A stretch of 64,000 nucleotides of DNA. It comes from Lentilactobacillus fungorum (lineage in GTDB: Bacteria > Bacillota > Bacilli > Lactobacillales > Lactobacillaceae). The translations under genes and the position numbers were made by a program. Location: positions 1 through 64,000 of the forward strand of contig NZ_BNJR01000019.1 of NCBI RefSeq assembly GCF_016860605.1, given 5' to 3'. Under the pieces are notes generated by a model that saw nothing but the letters and a program-made list of their open reading frames with translations, was not told the origin of the DNA and ran no database searches. Shown here one piece after another: positions 16,722 to 25,927 of the stretch. Positions within the stretch are counted from its first letter, which is position 1. Each line of letters opens with the position of its first letter.

Positions 16722-17420
16722 ATGGAAAACTGTTCATTTGAGCAGAATAGATTGGAAGTGTTGGGCTTGGTTGAAAATTGGGATAACTTTTTAATACCTT
16801 ACAAACAAGCTGTAGACGAACTTAAAGTTAAATTGCGGGGAATTCGCGCGCAATTTTTAAAAATTGACGGCAGAAGTCCGATCGAATTTGTAACTGGCCG
16901 GGTAAAACCGGTTGATAGCATCAAAGAAAAAATGGTTAGACGGCATATTTCTGAAAACCGGCTCGAAGAAGATATGGAAGATATTGCTGGCTTGCGGATT
17001 ATGTGCCAATTTGTTGAGGATATTTATCAGGTTGTTGATTTGTTGCGAAAACGAACTGATATTAATATTCTAGAAGAAAGGGATTATGTTCACAATAAAA
17101 AGCCCAGTGGTTACCGTTCGTATCACATCATTTTCGAGTATCCAGTTCAGATGCTGTCTGGAGAAAAAGTAATTTTAGCAGAAATCCAGGTGCGGACATT
17201 AGCCATGAACTTTTGGGCAACTGTTGAACACTCACTTAACTATAAATATCAAGGAGAATTTCCTGACGATCTTAAGGTTCGCCTAAAGCGTTCTGCTGAA
17301 GCGGCCTTTAAATTAGACGAAGAAATGTCTGAAATTAGAGACGAGCTGCAAGAAACCAACAATCAGTCGTCAGGTGATCATTTGGGGAAGCCATCAGATG
17401 AAAATAGCGATTTACAGTAA
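16722..17420 (+). CDS. relQ: Small alarmone synthetase RelQ (GTP pyrophosphokinase)
   Basis: A 232-residue single-domain (p)ppGpp synthetase. The synthetase domain shows RGIRAQF, the GRVKPVDSIKEK basic stretch, DIAGLRI (about 87-93), HNKKPSGYRSYH (about 126-137) and EIQVRT (about 155-160), all typical of RelQ/YjbM. There is no hydrolase or TGS domain, so it belongs to the small alarmone synthetases. The upstream binding site is weak. The gene overlaps nadK by 23 bp, as in the conserved relQ-ppnK-rluD operon. Confidence 0.93.
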   Translation: MENCSFEQNRLEVLGLVENWDNFLIPYKQAVDELKVKLRGIRAQFLKIDGRSPIEFVTGRVKPVDSIKEKMVRRHISENRLEEDMEDIAGLRIMCQFVEDIYQVVDLLRKRTDINILEERDYVHNKKPSGYRSYHIIFEYPVQMLSGEKVILAEIQVRTLAMNFWATVEHSLNYKYQGEFPDDLKVRLKRSAEAAFKLDEEMSEIRDELQETNNQSSGDHLGKPSDENSDLQ

Positions 17421-18210
17421 TCTCGGGGAGTCATCAAATAATGTTGCCACTGCCCTCAAAAAAGAAATTGATAAGTCATCAATGCTGAGTATCGACGGGC
17501 TGAACCCGGAAATGGTCATTTCGGTTGGCGGCGATGGAACACTATTATCGGCGTTTCACCACTACCAAGATATTAGCGACCGAATTCGATTGGTTGGCAT
17601 TCACACGGGCCATTTGGGCTTTTATACAGATTGGCGGGATTATGAAGTCAGCGAGTTAGTGGACAGCTTGGAACATGACAATGGTCAAAGCGTTACGTAT
17701 CCGCTCTTGGATATTCGAGTCAATTATGCCAGTGGGGGCTTTGCCGATAAGGGCTTGGCGTTAAATGAGTCGACCTTAAAGCAAATCAACGGCACGATGG
17801 TGGCGGATTTATATATCAAAAACCAATTGTTTGAAAGCTTTCGTGGCGATGGCCTTTGTGTTTCGACACCAAGTGGTTCAACGGCTTACAATAAGTCAGT
17901 TGGTGGGGCGATTATCAATCCGTTACTAAATGCCATTCAAGTGGCCGAAATTTCGTCGATTAATAACCGCGTCTTTAGAACGTTAGGCTCGCCGCTCATT
18001 ATTGCTCCTGATGAATGGGTTAAGGTAGTTTTGAAGTCGGCTGGCCGCACGATTTTAACCTGTGATCAGCAGGTCGTTTCAACAGACCCAATCGCTTCAA
18101 TTGAGTACCGAATTTCCAAGCATCGAGTTGCGTTCGCTCAATATCGGCATACCCAGTTTTGGCGACGAGTTAGCAATTCATTTATTGGCAGGCCCAAAAT
18201 CGATGACTAA
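17398..18210 (+). CDS. nadK: NAD kinase
   Basis: A 270-residue NAD kinase that makes NADP from NAD and ATP. It carries the GGDGTLLSAFHH motif (about 44-55), the LNEST motif and the glycine-rich region SGSTAYNKSVGGAI. The ATG at 17398 is chosen because the protein then starts MKIAIYSN as in family members, and GGGGAAG lies at proper distance; the ATG at 17374 would add eight non-conserved residues. It overlaps relQ by 23 bp and the pseudouridine synthase gene by 8 bp. Confidence 0.95.
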   Translation: MKIAIYSNLGESSNNVATALKKEIDKSSMLSIDGLNPEMVISVGGDGTLLSAFHHYQDISDRIRLVGIHTGHLGFYTDWRDYEVSELVDSLEHDNGQSVTYPLLDIRVNYASGGFADKGLALNESTLKQINGTMVADLYIKNQLFESFRGDGLCVSTPSGSTAYNKSVGGAIINPLLNAIQVAEISSINNRVFRTLGSPLIIAPDEWVKVVLKSAGRTILTCDQQVVSTDPIASIEYRISKHRVAFAQYRHTQFWRRVSNSFIGRPKIDD

Positions 18211-19096
18211 ATTTACGTGGGAGTACCGAGGAAACCAACCGATTAAAGTTCGAACGTTCATTATGAGTTACGGGGTTACCAGAACGCTCCTCAAAAAAAT
18301 TAAATACCATGGCGGCCAGACCCTGGTTAATGGTGAACCGGTCTTGGTTAACCAGTTGATTCACCAAAATGATTTTGTGACGGTTGTTTTGCCGCCGGAA
18401 CCGGAAAATGATCACGTGAATGCTTCTAAACACCCTCTTAAAATTGTGCATGAAGATTCAAACTTTTTAGTGGTTAATAAGCCTGCCGGGGTTGCGTCAG
18501 TCCCCGCGCATGGTTACTTCCAAGATACGCTGGTGAACCGGGTGAAGGGTTATTATCAACGCCGCGGCTATACCAATCAAAGGATTCATATTGTGACCCG
18601 ATTGGATAAGGATACCAGTGGTCTGGTGATCTTTGCCAAGCACCACTTTGCTCATTCGGTTTTGGATAAGCAACTAAAGGATCGAACCATTCAAAAGTCG
18701 TATTTAGCAATTGCTGATGGGAATTTGGCGGTGCGCCACTTTGAGATTTATTTACCAATTGGCCGCGACGAAACTTCATTTGTCAAACGCCAAGTGATTG
18801 ATTCTGGAAAAATGTCAGTGACGGAAGGTTGGGTTGTCAAGCAAATGCCGCGGCAGACGGTTGTTAAATTGGCGCTTCATACGGGCAGGACGCATCAAAT
18901 TCGAGTGCATTTAAAGACAATCGGCCATCCCCTAATTGGTGATTGGCTTTATAACCCTGATAATCATTTGATGACCAGGCAGGCACTCCATTGTTATCGA
19001 TTGCAGTTTTTTGACCCGTTTCACAACCGCCCGATTATCTGTCAGGCGCCAATGCCTGGCGATATGAGAACTTTTATTGATTTAAATCAATTTTAA
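18203..19096 (+). CDS. RluA/RluD-family pseudouridine synthase
   Basis: A 297-residue enzyme that isomerises uridine to pseudouridine in RNA. An N-terminal S4-like RNA-binding part (about 18-75) precedes the catalytic motif RLDKDTSGL (about 134-142) with the catalytic Asp. The GRTHQIRVH block and the closing HPLIGDWLY are present. It is the counterpart of Bacillus YjbO, which sits at this place behind relQ and ppnK. The exact target (23S rRNA sites or other) is not determined. The start is the ATG at 18203, inside the last codons of nadK. Confidence 0.9.
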   Translation: MTKFTWEYRGNQPIKVRTFIMSYGVTRTLLKKIKYHGGQTLVNGEPVLVNQLIHQNDFVTVVLPPEPENDHVNASKHPLKIVHEDSNFLVVNKPAGVASVPAHGYFQDTLVNRVKGYYQRRGYTNQRIHIVTRLDKDTSGLVIFAKHHFAHSVLDKQLKDRTIQKSYLAIADGNLAVRHFEIYLPIGRDETSFVKRQVIDSGKMSVTEGWVVKQMPRQTVVKLALHTGRTHQIRVHLKTIGHPLIGDWLYNPDNHLMTRQALHCYRLQFFDPFHNRPIICQAPMPGDMRTFIDLNQF

Positions 19097-19181
19097 GCGG
19101 ATTTCATTGAGCTTCCACCTTGTGGCTGGGGGCTCTTCGTTTGCGTTATGATATAGTTGACTGATTTAGAAAGGATTTGCT

Positions 19182-20033
19182 TTGAAAAAAATTGCACTAG
19201 GCAAACAATTTATTTCCCAAAACCGTTATCTCTTTTCCTGCCCAATTTGTGGAGAGCCGTTTGATCAGGTTATTGATTTTAGCTTGCGTTGTCCCAATGG
19301 CCACAATTTTGATCTTTCCAAAAAAGGCACGCTTTATTTTTTGAACCATCAAGCTAATAATGAATACGGCGAACAAATGCTACAAGCAAGGCAACAAATT
19401 TTACAAGCAGGCCTATTTGATCCGATCATTGACGCAATTAATGCGCACTTAACTGAGGAACCTGAAACGATTTTAGACGTTGGTTGCGGAGAAGGGACGC
19501 CATTAGCCAAACTGCTAACGGCTAGAAAGCAAACTGACGTTGCCGTTGGGTTTGATATTTCAAAAGCTGGTATTAATCTCGCAACTCGCTATGGAGCAGC
19601 AGCTTTCTTTTGTGTTGCGGACCTCGCTAACTTACCGTTTAATAATCATGTATTTAGTGCAGTTATTGATTTATTTTCGCCATCTGCTTATGCTGAATTT
19701 AACCGAGTTATCAAACCCGGCGGCAAGCTGATCAAGATAATTCCCAACAGCGATTATCTTGATGAACTAAGAACGCTTTTGTTCGGTTCGGACCAGGCGA
19801 ATAGTGTCTATTCCAACCAAAAGGTGTTCGATCTGTTTAAGCATCATTACCCTGGGGCAACGGCTGAAAGACTGCGATATTCCTTTACAATTCCAGATGG
19901 TTTACAGCAGGCATTAATGATAATGACGCCACTTCACTGGGGACGAAATCAGAATCAAGCTGCTGAGAAGTTGATTAAGGACTTAACGGCCGTTACGGTT
20001 GATGTCACAATCCTAGTTAACCAGTTTAATTAA
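19182..20033 (+). CDS. 23S rRNA guanine-N1 methyltransferase, RlmA-like
   Basis: A 283-residue SAM-dependent methyltransferase. The N-terminal zinc ribbon is CPIC..CPNGHNFD (about 20-45), the SAM motif ILDVGCGEGTP is at about 98-108, and the post-motif DLFSPSAYAEF follows. This layout is that of RlmA (RrmA/TlrB), which methylates G745 or G748 of 23S rRNA; the exact position cannot be told from the sequence. It starts with TTG, with AAAGGA upstream. It may form an operon with trmL 14 bp downstream. Confidence 0.87.
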   Translation: MKKIALGKQFISQNRYLFSCPICGEPFDQVIDFSLRCPNGHNFDLSKKGTLYFLNHQANNEYGEQMLQARQQILQAGLFDPIIDAINAHLTEEPETILDVGCGEGTPLAKLLTARKQTDVAVGFDISKAGINLATRYGAAAFFCVADLANLPFNNHVFSAVIDLFSPSAYAEFNRVIKPGGKLIKIIPNSDYLDELRTLLFGSDQANSVYSNQKVFDLFKHHYPGATAERLRYSFTIPDGLQQALMIMTPLHWGRNQNQAAEKLIKDLTAVTVDVTILVNQFN

Positions 20034-20047
20034 TCTTGGAGGAAAAA

Positions 20048-20560
20048 ATGACTAATCATATTGTTTTATTTGAACCACTGATGCCTGCCAATACGGGCAA
20101 CATTGCCCGGACGTGTGCTGGAACCGATACCGTTTTAGATTTAATTGAGCCGCTTGGCTTCAGTATTGATGATAAACACTTAAAGCGGGCAGGGTTAGAC
20201 TATTGGAACAAAGTTCAGATCAATTATCACGAGAACCTGCCGGCATTTTTAAAGACTGTCAAAAATCCGCAAAACTTGTTTTTAGTCTCGAAGTTCGCCA
20301 ATCAGGATTATACTGATCCGGACTATTCAGATGCGAGTCAGGACTATTACTTATTATTTGGCAAAGAAACAACCGGGCTGCCAGAGCCGTTTATGCGCCA
20401 AAATCCCGAAAAGGCTATTCGCATTCCCCAAGACGATGCCAACATTCGGGCGTTGAATCTGTCCAATACCTGTGCGATCGTGATTTATGAAGTCCTTCGT
20501 CAGCAAGGCTTTAATCATTTGGAACGAACCCATAAGTATGAACATGATAAGTTAAAATAG
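20048..20560 (+). CDS. trmL: tRNA (cytidine(34)-2'-O)-methyltransferase
   Basis: A 170-residue SPOUT-class enzyme that methylates the wobble ribose of tRNA-Leu. It shows the SPOUT motif 1 MPANTGNIARTC (about 13-24), motif 2 LFGKETTGLP and motif 3 IRALNLSNTCAIVIYE. The start is the ATG at 20048 after TTGGAGGAA. Hairpin repeat B1 begins 6 bp after its stop codon. Confidence 0.93.
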   Translation: MTNHIVLFEPLMPANTGNIARTCAGTDTVLDLIEPLGFSIDDKHLKRAGLDYWNKVQINYHENLPAFLKTVKNPQNLFLVSKFANQDYTDPDYSDASQDYYLLFGKETTGLPEPFMRQNPEKAIRIPQDDANIRALNLSNTCAIVIYEVLRQQGFNHLERTHKYEHDKLK

Positions 20561-20566
20561 GTGGGG

Positions 20567-20684
20567 AGGACAGCTGCGCAAAGCAGAAAGCTGCGTGTAA
20601 GCACCTCTGGAAAAAATTCCAAGCCCGGGAATTTCCTCCAGAGGAGCCTTACACTCCGCTTTCTAACCGCTTTGCTCCGCTCAC
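20567..20684 (-). repeat. Long-hairpin repeat unit B1
   Basis: Same family in the opposite orientation to cluster A. Lower stem GAAAGC/GCTTTC, middle GTGTAAG/CTTACAC, upper CCTCTGGA/TCCAGAGG: it shares the upper arm of A1 but has a different, still paired, lower stem. Confidence 0.9.
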
Positions 20685-20691
20685 TGTTTTT

Positions 20692-20810
20692 TAGGACAGC
20701 TGCGCAAAGCAGAAACTTCCGCATAAAACATCTTGGCCAAAAATCCAAAGCCCGGGATTTCCGGCCAAGATGCCTTATGCTCCAGTTTCTAAGCGCTTTG
20801 CTTCGCTCAC
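20692..20810 (-). repeat. Long-hairpin repeat unit B2
   Basis: Head-to-tail with B1 and ends 22 bp before ftsK. Nearly identical to F2 (54103) and to the reverse complement of A2 (8570). Confidence 0.92.
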
Positions 20811-20832
20811 TTGATGAAAGGAGGGGGCCTTT

Positions 20833-23145
20833 ATGGCAACCAAACGAGTTCGAAAAAAGACGTCACGCAAGCCGCGAAAGATTCAGGTTAAACGCCAAGG
20901 CTTTTTAGCCAAGTACGCGCTAAATTTGACCGGCGCGATTATCGCTGGATTAGCACTGTTGGGGCTTTTTCGGGCTGGGATTATTGGCGTGTTAATCATT
21001 AACTTGGTTCGAATCTTGGTTGGCAGCCTTTATCCTTTGGCACTTGTTGGGATGATCAGTGTCGGAATCATTTTGGCCGGTTTTTCAAAATTACCTAAAA
21101 TTAAGATGAAATATTGGCTTGGTGGGTTACTCTTGCTTGTTGGTTTGTTGGTATGGCTAACGTTAATTGAGTATATTCAAACTGCTCAACCAGTTGCCTT
21201 TAGTTCCGTTAACTGGGGCAAATTAGTTGATGATATGGCATCTGCTAACACCACGGCTAACATCGGCGGCGGCATGCTGGCCACCTGGATTTTTGCTGGC
21301 CTTAACTTCTTGCTCGGCAAAATTGGGGTTGGGATGCTGGCGACGTTGGCAATCATTGCTGGCATTTTTGTCCTGTTTGGCGTTTCGTTCGGCAAACTTT
21401 TTGTCGGGTTACATAAGGGGTTAATCATTTGTAAAAAATCGCTGGTAACGTTGGCTACTAAATTCAAACAAGCACGAAATAAAAGGCAATCGACACCGCG
21501 TCCAACAAGCCATGAGTCTGAATCCACCAGTTTGACAACCGACACCCCTGAAATGCAGTCGGCTCAGACACCTAAGTTCTCAACTTCTACCATTACAATT
21601 TCAGGCATGCCAATTGCCAAAGACGCCGCTGATCAAGCTGAGGCCAACGCCGCGCAGTCTAAAGAACCGACTAAAGCAGAAGCTGATGATAAAAGCGATG
21701 TTGATTTGGTAGACGTTCAAGAAGACGATTCGTATCAGTTACCAACTAAGGATTTGTTAACCAAGATTCCTCAAGGCGATCAATCCAGCGAACTGAAGTC
21801 CATTGATCATAACGCCCAGGTCTTACAAAAAACCTTGGATAGTTTTGGTGTTAAGGCAGAGATTAAACACGTCAGTTTAGGGCCGTCAGTTACCAAATAC
21901 GAATTGCATCCAGACATTGGGGTTAAAGTCAGCCGAATTGTTAACTTAGCTGATGACATTGCGTTAGCCCTTGCTGCAAAAGATATTCGAATTGAGGCGC
22001 CCATTCCGGGAAAGTCATTGATCGGCATTGAAGTGCCCAATAAAAAAATTGCGACGGTTTCGTTTCGAGACGTGGTTGAACATCAGCCTGACAACCATGG
22101 TCATTTACTGCAAGTGCCATTGGGAAAAGATGTCAACGGCAATGTCATTACGGCTGATTTAACCAAAATGCCTCACTTGCTCATTGCTGGGTCAACCGGT
22201 AGTGGTAAATCGGTCGCAATTAATGGCATCATTACCAGTATTTTACTAAATGCCAAGCCAAGTCAGGTCAAATTGATGCTGATTGACCCCAAAAAAGTTG
22301 AATTAGGCGTTTACAACGGGATTCCTCATTTGTTGAGCCCTGTTGTCTCGGAACCTAAAAAAGCTGCCCGGGCGCTTCAAAAAGTGGTCTCAGAAATGGA
22401 AAATCGCTATGAATTGTTTGCTAAGTTTGGCCAGCGAAAGATTAGTACCTATAACGAGTTTGTTGCCAAAAATAATCGGGAAAACGAGACCAAGATTCAA
22501 CCGATGCCATACATTGTTGTCATTGTTGACGAATTAGCTGACTTGATGATGACGGTTTCTAACGACGTGGAAGCGGCAATTATCCGGCTGGCTCAGATGG
22601 GGCGGGCTGCCGGGATTCACATGATTTTAGCCACTCAACGGCCATCTGTTGATGTTATTACCGGCTTAATAAAGGCTAACGTTCCTTCGCGGATTGCTTT
22701 TGCGGTGTCTAGTGGGATTGATTCACGAACGATTATTGATACAAACGGTGCGGAAAAGTTACTTGGCAGAGGGGATATGCTCTTCTTGCCGATTGATGCC
22801 AATACGCCAATCCGCGTGCAGGGGGCGTTTATTCCAGACCAGGATGTGGCTAAGGTCGTCTCCTTTATTACCGATCAGCAGTCAGCCGATTATGATGAGT
22901 CAATGATGGTTAGCGATGAAGAAATTAAACAAGAGGATCAAGCTGAATCAGAAGATGACTTGTTTGACGATGCGCTCGCATTTGTCGTTGACCAGCAAAA
23001 GGCCAGCACATCGTTACTGCAGCGTCACTTTAGAATTGGCTATAACCGAGCCGCCCGTTTAATTGATGATCTTGAGCAGCGCGGCTACATCGGCCCCCAA
23101 GATGGCTCACGGCCGCGACAGGTTTATAAAGAAAAAAGTTCTTGA
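20833..23145 (+). CDS. ftsK: DNA translocase FtsK/SpoIIIE
   Basis: A 770-residue septal DNA pump for chromosome segregation. A basic N-terminus is followed by about four membrane helices (about 28-195), an acidic and Ser/Thr-rich linker (about 215-300), a RecA-like motor with Walker [10 protein letters not shown] (about 455-463) and Walker [10 protein letters not shown], and a C-terminal winged-helix gamma domain (about 700-765, [18 protein letters not shown]) that reads the polar guiding sequences. The start has AAAGGAGGGGG. Two hairpin repeats lie between trmL and this gene, so its leader would carry them if the two are cotranscribed. Confidence 0.95.
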   Translation: MATKRVRKKTSRKPRKIQVKRQGFLAKYALNLTGAIIAGLALLGLFRAGIIGVLIINLVRILVGSLYPLALVGMISVGIILAGFSKLPKIKMKYWLGGLLLLVGLLVWLTLIEYIQTAQPVAFSSVNWGKLVDDMASANTTANIGGGMLATWIFAGLNFLLGKIGVGMLATLAIIAGIFVLFGVSFGKLFVGLHKGLIICKKSLVTLATKFKQARNKRQSTPRPTSHESESTSLTTDTPEMQSAQTPKFSTSTITISGMPIAKDAADQAEANAAQSKEPTKAEADDKSDVDLVDVQEDDSYQLPTKDLLTKIPQGDQSSELKSIDHNAQVLQKTLDSFGVKAEIKHVSLGPSVTKYELHPDIGVKVSRIVNLADDIALALAAKDIRIEAPIPGKSLIGIEVPNKKIATVSFRDVVEHQPDNHGHLLQVPLGKDVNGNVITADLTKMPHLLIAGSTGSGKSVAINGIITSILLNAKPSQVKLMLIDPKKVELGVYNGIPHLLSPVVSEPKKAARALQKVVSEMENRYELFAKFGQRKISTYNEFVAKNNRENETKIQPMPYIVVIVDELADLMMTVSNDVEAAIIRLAQMGRAAGIHMILATQRPSVDVITGLIKANVPSRIAFAVSSGIDSRTIIDTNGAEKLLGRGDMLFLPIDANTPIRVQGAFIPDQDVAKVVSFITDQQSADYDESMMVSDEEIKQEDQAESEDDLFDDALAFVVDQQKASTSLLQRHFRIGYNRAARLIDDLEQRGYIGPQDGSRPRQVYKEKSS

Positions 23146-23199
23146 TAAGGATGTTTTCAAAGAGTAGAGTGATGAGTTTTTCACTAAAATTTGTGAGTA

Positions 23200-23240
23200 A
23201 AAAAAGATTGGGTCAAAAATTACTTTTGCCCAATCTCTTA
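23200..23240 (-). terminator. Terminator between ftsK and the DUF4044 gene
   Basis: Stem AGATTGGG/CCCAATCT. The T run (seven T) lies on the minus-strand side, so it ends the DUF4044 transcript and probably also stops ftsK. Confidence 0.65.
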
Positions 23241-23279
23241 ATTTGAATATATTGTTATCCTGATTATTAAGTCAGTTGA

Positions 23280-23423
23280 TTAGATAAATGTCATGACGGC
23301 TGAAATAACTAACGAGCCAATCGTGGCAATAATCATAATCCAAACAAAAACTAATGTGATTTTTTGAAAACGAGTTCTCTTTTTCCGCGCCAATATTTGC
23401 ACCACTTTCTCAATGTATTCCAT
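23280..23423 (-). CDS. Small membrane protein, DUF4044-like
   Basis: A 47-residue ORF read directly on the minus strand. It begins MEYIEKVVQILARKKRTR, then QKITLVFVWIMIIATIGSL and a short tail. The pattern of a basic N-terminus followed by a K-I-T-x-V-F-V-W-x-M helix resembles the DUF4044 small proteins found beside DUF3397 in lactobacilli (family recalled, not searched). One membrane helix is predicted at about residues 22-45, function unknown. An in-frame ATG at 23441 would add six residues; neither start has a good ribosome binding site. It is divergent from the DUF3397 gene. Confidence 0.65.
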   Translation of the reverse strand: MEYIEKVVQILARKKRTRFQKITLVFVWIMIIATIGSLVISAVMTFI

Positions 23424-23486
23424 AAACAGTTTAACTATCATTATGAGTCAATGCAACACGTTTTGTCAAAATAGGAGGGCAGATTC

Positions 23487-23870
23487 ATGCATCTTTATCC
23501 GTGGTTGACCGCTACCGGGACATTTATTTTTCAATTTTTTATTTTATTAATGGTGGCATTGCTCACCCGGGCGCTCAAAAAATGGTTAGCTGCCAGGTCG
23601 CGCGTTAAGCTTAGCCCATTGGATTTTTGGCCGCCATTACTACTGGTCTTTATCCATCAGCTGAGTCAAAATGGATTTGCCGAGTCCTATATTCCAGAGG
23701 TTGTGATTGTCTGGTTGGGAATTTGCTTAATTGTTTTATTATGGCGGATTTTTAGCGATGAAACGCTGACTTATAAGAAGTTCTTTGTTTTTTTCTGGCG
23801 ATTTAGTGATTTATTCTTATTCGTCTGTTGGTTTGTGGTTGCAATTGACGTGATTATTCAGAAATTTTAA
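23487..23870 (+). CDS. DUF3397 membrane protein
   Basis: A 127-residue integral membrane protein with four predicted helices (about 8-30, 45-62, 72-92 and 103-124), matching the DUF3397 family that commonly lies directly upstream of mraZ in lactic acid bacteria. Its function is unknown. The start is an ATG after TAGGAGGG. A 244-bp gap with the mraZ operator separates it from mraZ, so it is probably not part of the main dcw transcript. Confidence 0.8.
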   Translation: MHLYPWLTATGTFIFQFFILLMVALLTRALKKWLAARSRVKLSPLDFWPPLLLVFIHQLSQNGFAESYIPEVVIVWLGICLIVLLWRIFSDETLTYKKFFVFFWRFSDLFLFVCWFVVAIDVIIQKF

Positions 23871-24051
23871 TAATTTTTAGCGCTACTTTTAGGACCAATG
23901 AAGGTGATTAACGACCTTTGCTGGTCTTTTTTGTCGGAACTTAGGGTGAAAAGTGTCACTTGAAATTACCGCTGATATGGCAAGATCTTGCTATAGCCAA
24001 GAAGTTTTAAAATGGATTATATGACAATCATTTTACAAAAATGGAGGGTCT

Positions 24052-24085
24052 GTGGTTGATAGTGGGGAATTGTGGTAGAATGTGA
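24052..24085 (+). promoter_or_regulatory. MraZ operator repeats and dcw promoter
   Basis: GTGG occurs at 24052, 24062 and 24072 and GTGA at 24082, an exact 10-bp period. MraZ is known to bind such tandem GTGG/TGGG repeats upstream of its own gene. A -10-like TAGAAT at 24076-24081 lies inside the array, which fits autorepression. Confidence 0.75.
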
Positions 24086-24114
24086 ATGCAAGTTGAAATA
24101 AAGGGGATGAGTGG

Positions 24115-24540
24115 ATGTTCATGGGCGAATATCAACATAATATCGACGCCAAAGGACGACTCATTATCCCCGCTAAGTTTCGCCAAGATCTTGGCAACAA
24201 ATTCGTTGTCACTCGTGGAATGGATGGATGCTTATTTGGTTATCCCATGACCGAGTGGCAGAAGATTCAAGGTAAAATTGATGACCTGCCAGTAAACAAA
24301 AAGGACGCCCGCTACTTTACCCGTTTCTTCTTTTCAGCAGCTACTGAGTGCGAATTTGATAAACAAGGGCGAATTAATATTCCAAATGTGTTAAGGCAAT
24401 ACGCTAAGATTGAGAAAAAATGCGTCATTGTCGGCGTTTCCAATCGCTTTGAGGTTTGGAGTGATACCCGCTGGAGTGATTTCAGTGAGGACGCAGAGAA
24501 AAACTTTAACGAGATTGCTGAAAATATGATGGACTTTTAA
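24115..24540 (+). CDS. mraZ: Transcriptional regulator MraZ
   Basis: A 141-residue protein with two AbrB-like swapped-hairpin repeats ([23 protein letters not shown] at the start, and [17 protein letters not shown] in the second half). It forms a ring that binds the repeats just upstream and controls the dcw operon. The start ATG is preceded by AAAGGGGATG. First gene of the long division and cell-wall operon. Confidence 0.96.
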   Translation: MFMGEYQHNIDAKGRLIIPAKFRQDLGNKFVVTRGMDGCLFGYPMTEWQKIQGKIDDLPVNKKDARYFTRFFFSAATECEFDKQGRINIPNVLRQYAKIEKKCVIVGVSNRFEVWSDTRWSDFSEDAEKNFNEIAENMMDF

Positions 24541-24569
24541 TGATTCATGAATCAAAAGGGGGTGGCCAA

Positions 24570-25517
24570 ATGCCACAATTTGAGCATGTAACCGTTTTAT
24601 TAAACGAGGCCGTTGATGGCCTTCAAGTTGATCCGGCTGGTACATACGTGGATGCAACGCTAGGTGGTGGGGGCCATTCCAGCAAAATATTAGCGAGACT
24701 CAAAACGGGTCACTTGTATGCGTTTGACCAAGACGAAGAAGCAATTGCTTATAATCAAAAACACCTTAAGGCCGAGTTTGATAATCATCGGCTGACCTTA
24801 ATTCACGATAATTTTAGAAATTTAACCAAAGCCCTCCAAGAAAACGGCGTGGCCGAAATTAATGGGATCGTCTATGACTTGGGCGTTTCTTCCCCTCAAT
24901 TTGATGATGCTAGCAGGGGGTTTAGTTACCGGTTTAACGCCCGTCTGGACATGCGAATGGATCAAGATAACCCAGTGGACGCTTGGAAAGTGGTCAATGA
25001 ATGGCCATATGAAAAACTCGTGAGAATTTTTTACCGCTATGGCGAAGAGCGATTTTCCAAGCAAATTGCCAGACTAATTGAAGAACGTCGAAAAAGCCAT
25101 TCGATTGATACAACGGATGACTTGGTCGCGGTTATCAAAGATGCAATTCCAGCAGCGGCCAGACGTCATGGCGGCCATCCTGCAAAAAAAGTTTTCCAAG
25201 CGATTCGAATCGCGGTTAACGACGAATTATCTGCGCTGGAAGACTCACTAGAACAGGCAATTGATTTATTGGGAGTTGGCGGTCGTATTTGTGTGATTAC
25301 GTTTCAATCACTGGAAGATCGACTCGTTAAAACAATGTTTAGAGAAAAAACGTCGTTACCAGAGTTGCCACCTAACTTACCAATTATTCCGGAAGGCATC
25401 AAACCAAAGTACAAGCTAATCACTCGTAAACCTATTATTCCTTCAGAAAACGAATTGGAAGGAAATCATCGCTCCCATAGTGCGAAGTTAAGGATTATCG
25501 AACGAATTAAAAAATAA
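24570..25517 (+). CDS. rsmH: 16S rRNA (cytosine(1402)-N4)-methyltransferase
   Basis: A 315-residue SAM-dependent enzyme that methylates C1402 in the ribosomal P site. It shows VTVLLNEAV, the motif [10 protein letters not shown] (about 29-38), [10 protein letters not shown] and the final RSHSAKLR block, the standard RsmH set. The ATG at 24570 is chosen because GGGGGTGG precedes it and the length then matches the family. Second gene of the dcw operon. Confidence 0.95.
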   Translation: MPQFEHVTVLLNEAVDGLQVDPAGTYVDATLGGGGHSSKILARLKTGHLYAFDQDEEAIAYNQKHLKAEFDNHRLTLIHDNFRNLTKALQENGVAEINGIVYDLGVSSPQFDDASRGFSYRFNARLDMRMDQDNPVDAWKVVNEWPYEKLVRIFYRYGEERFSKQIARLIEERRKSHSIDTTDDLVAVIKDAIPAAARRHGGHPAKKVFQAIRIAVNDELSALEDSLEQAIDLLGVGGRICVITFQSLEDRLVKTMFREKTSLPELPPNLPIIPEGIKPKYKLITRKPIIPSENELEGNHRSHSAKLRIIERIKK

Positions 25518-25540
25518 TTTAAAAGGAAGAATACATAACT

Positions 25541-25927
25541 ATGGCACAAAATAATTTAGCTCGTAAAATTGTTGAACAACCCGAAACCTATGTCTCGGCG
25601 CCTGAACAAACACCGGAAGAAGTTGTCTCTAGAAACGTTCGGGCGGCTGAACGCTTAAAACTTTCGGCGTTTGAAAAATTGCTGATTGTCAGTGGCAGTG
25701 TCATTTTAACTGTGTTAATGTTATTAGTTGTATCGTCAAAAATTGCCTTGTCAAACGCGCAACATCAGTTACAGCACGTTGATAGCCAGATTGTCAATGT
25801 TCAAAATGACAATACTAATTTAAAGCAACAAATCGGCGAGCTTCAAAGCAGCAGTCGATTAGAAAAAGTTGCCAAGCAGGGGAATATGTCACTTAAAAAT
25901 GCCAATATAAGGAATGTTACCAAATGA
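25541..25927 (+). CDS. ftsL: Cell division protein FtsL
   Basis: A 128-residue bitopic division protein. A cytoplasmic N-terminus of about 48 residues precedes one transmembrane helix (about 49-70, LLIVSGSVILTVLMLLVVSS) and an outer leucine-zipper-like coiled coil (about 71-115). It joins FtsQ/DivIB and FtsB/DivIC in the divisome. It overlaps pbp2B by 4 bp (ATGA). Confidence 0.9.
   Translation: MAQNNLARKIVEQPETYVSAPEQTPEEVVSRNVRAAERLKLSAFEKLLIVSGSVILTVLMLLVVSSKIALSNAQHQLQHVDSQIVNVQNDNTNLKQQIGELQSSSRLEKVAKQGNMSLKNANIRNVTK

Noticed and set aside
20515-20908. Short ORFs on both strands across the hairpin repeats, and similar ones at 8765 and 48719
   Set aside because: They are open only because the repeat is palindromic; they lack ribosome binding sites and conserved protein features.
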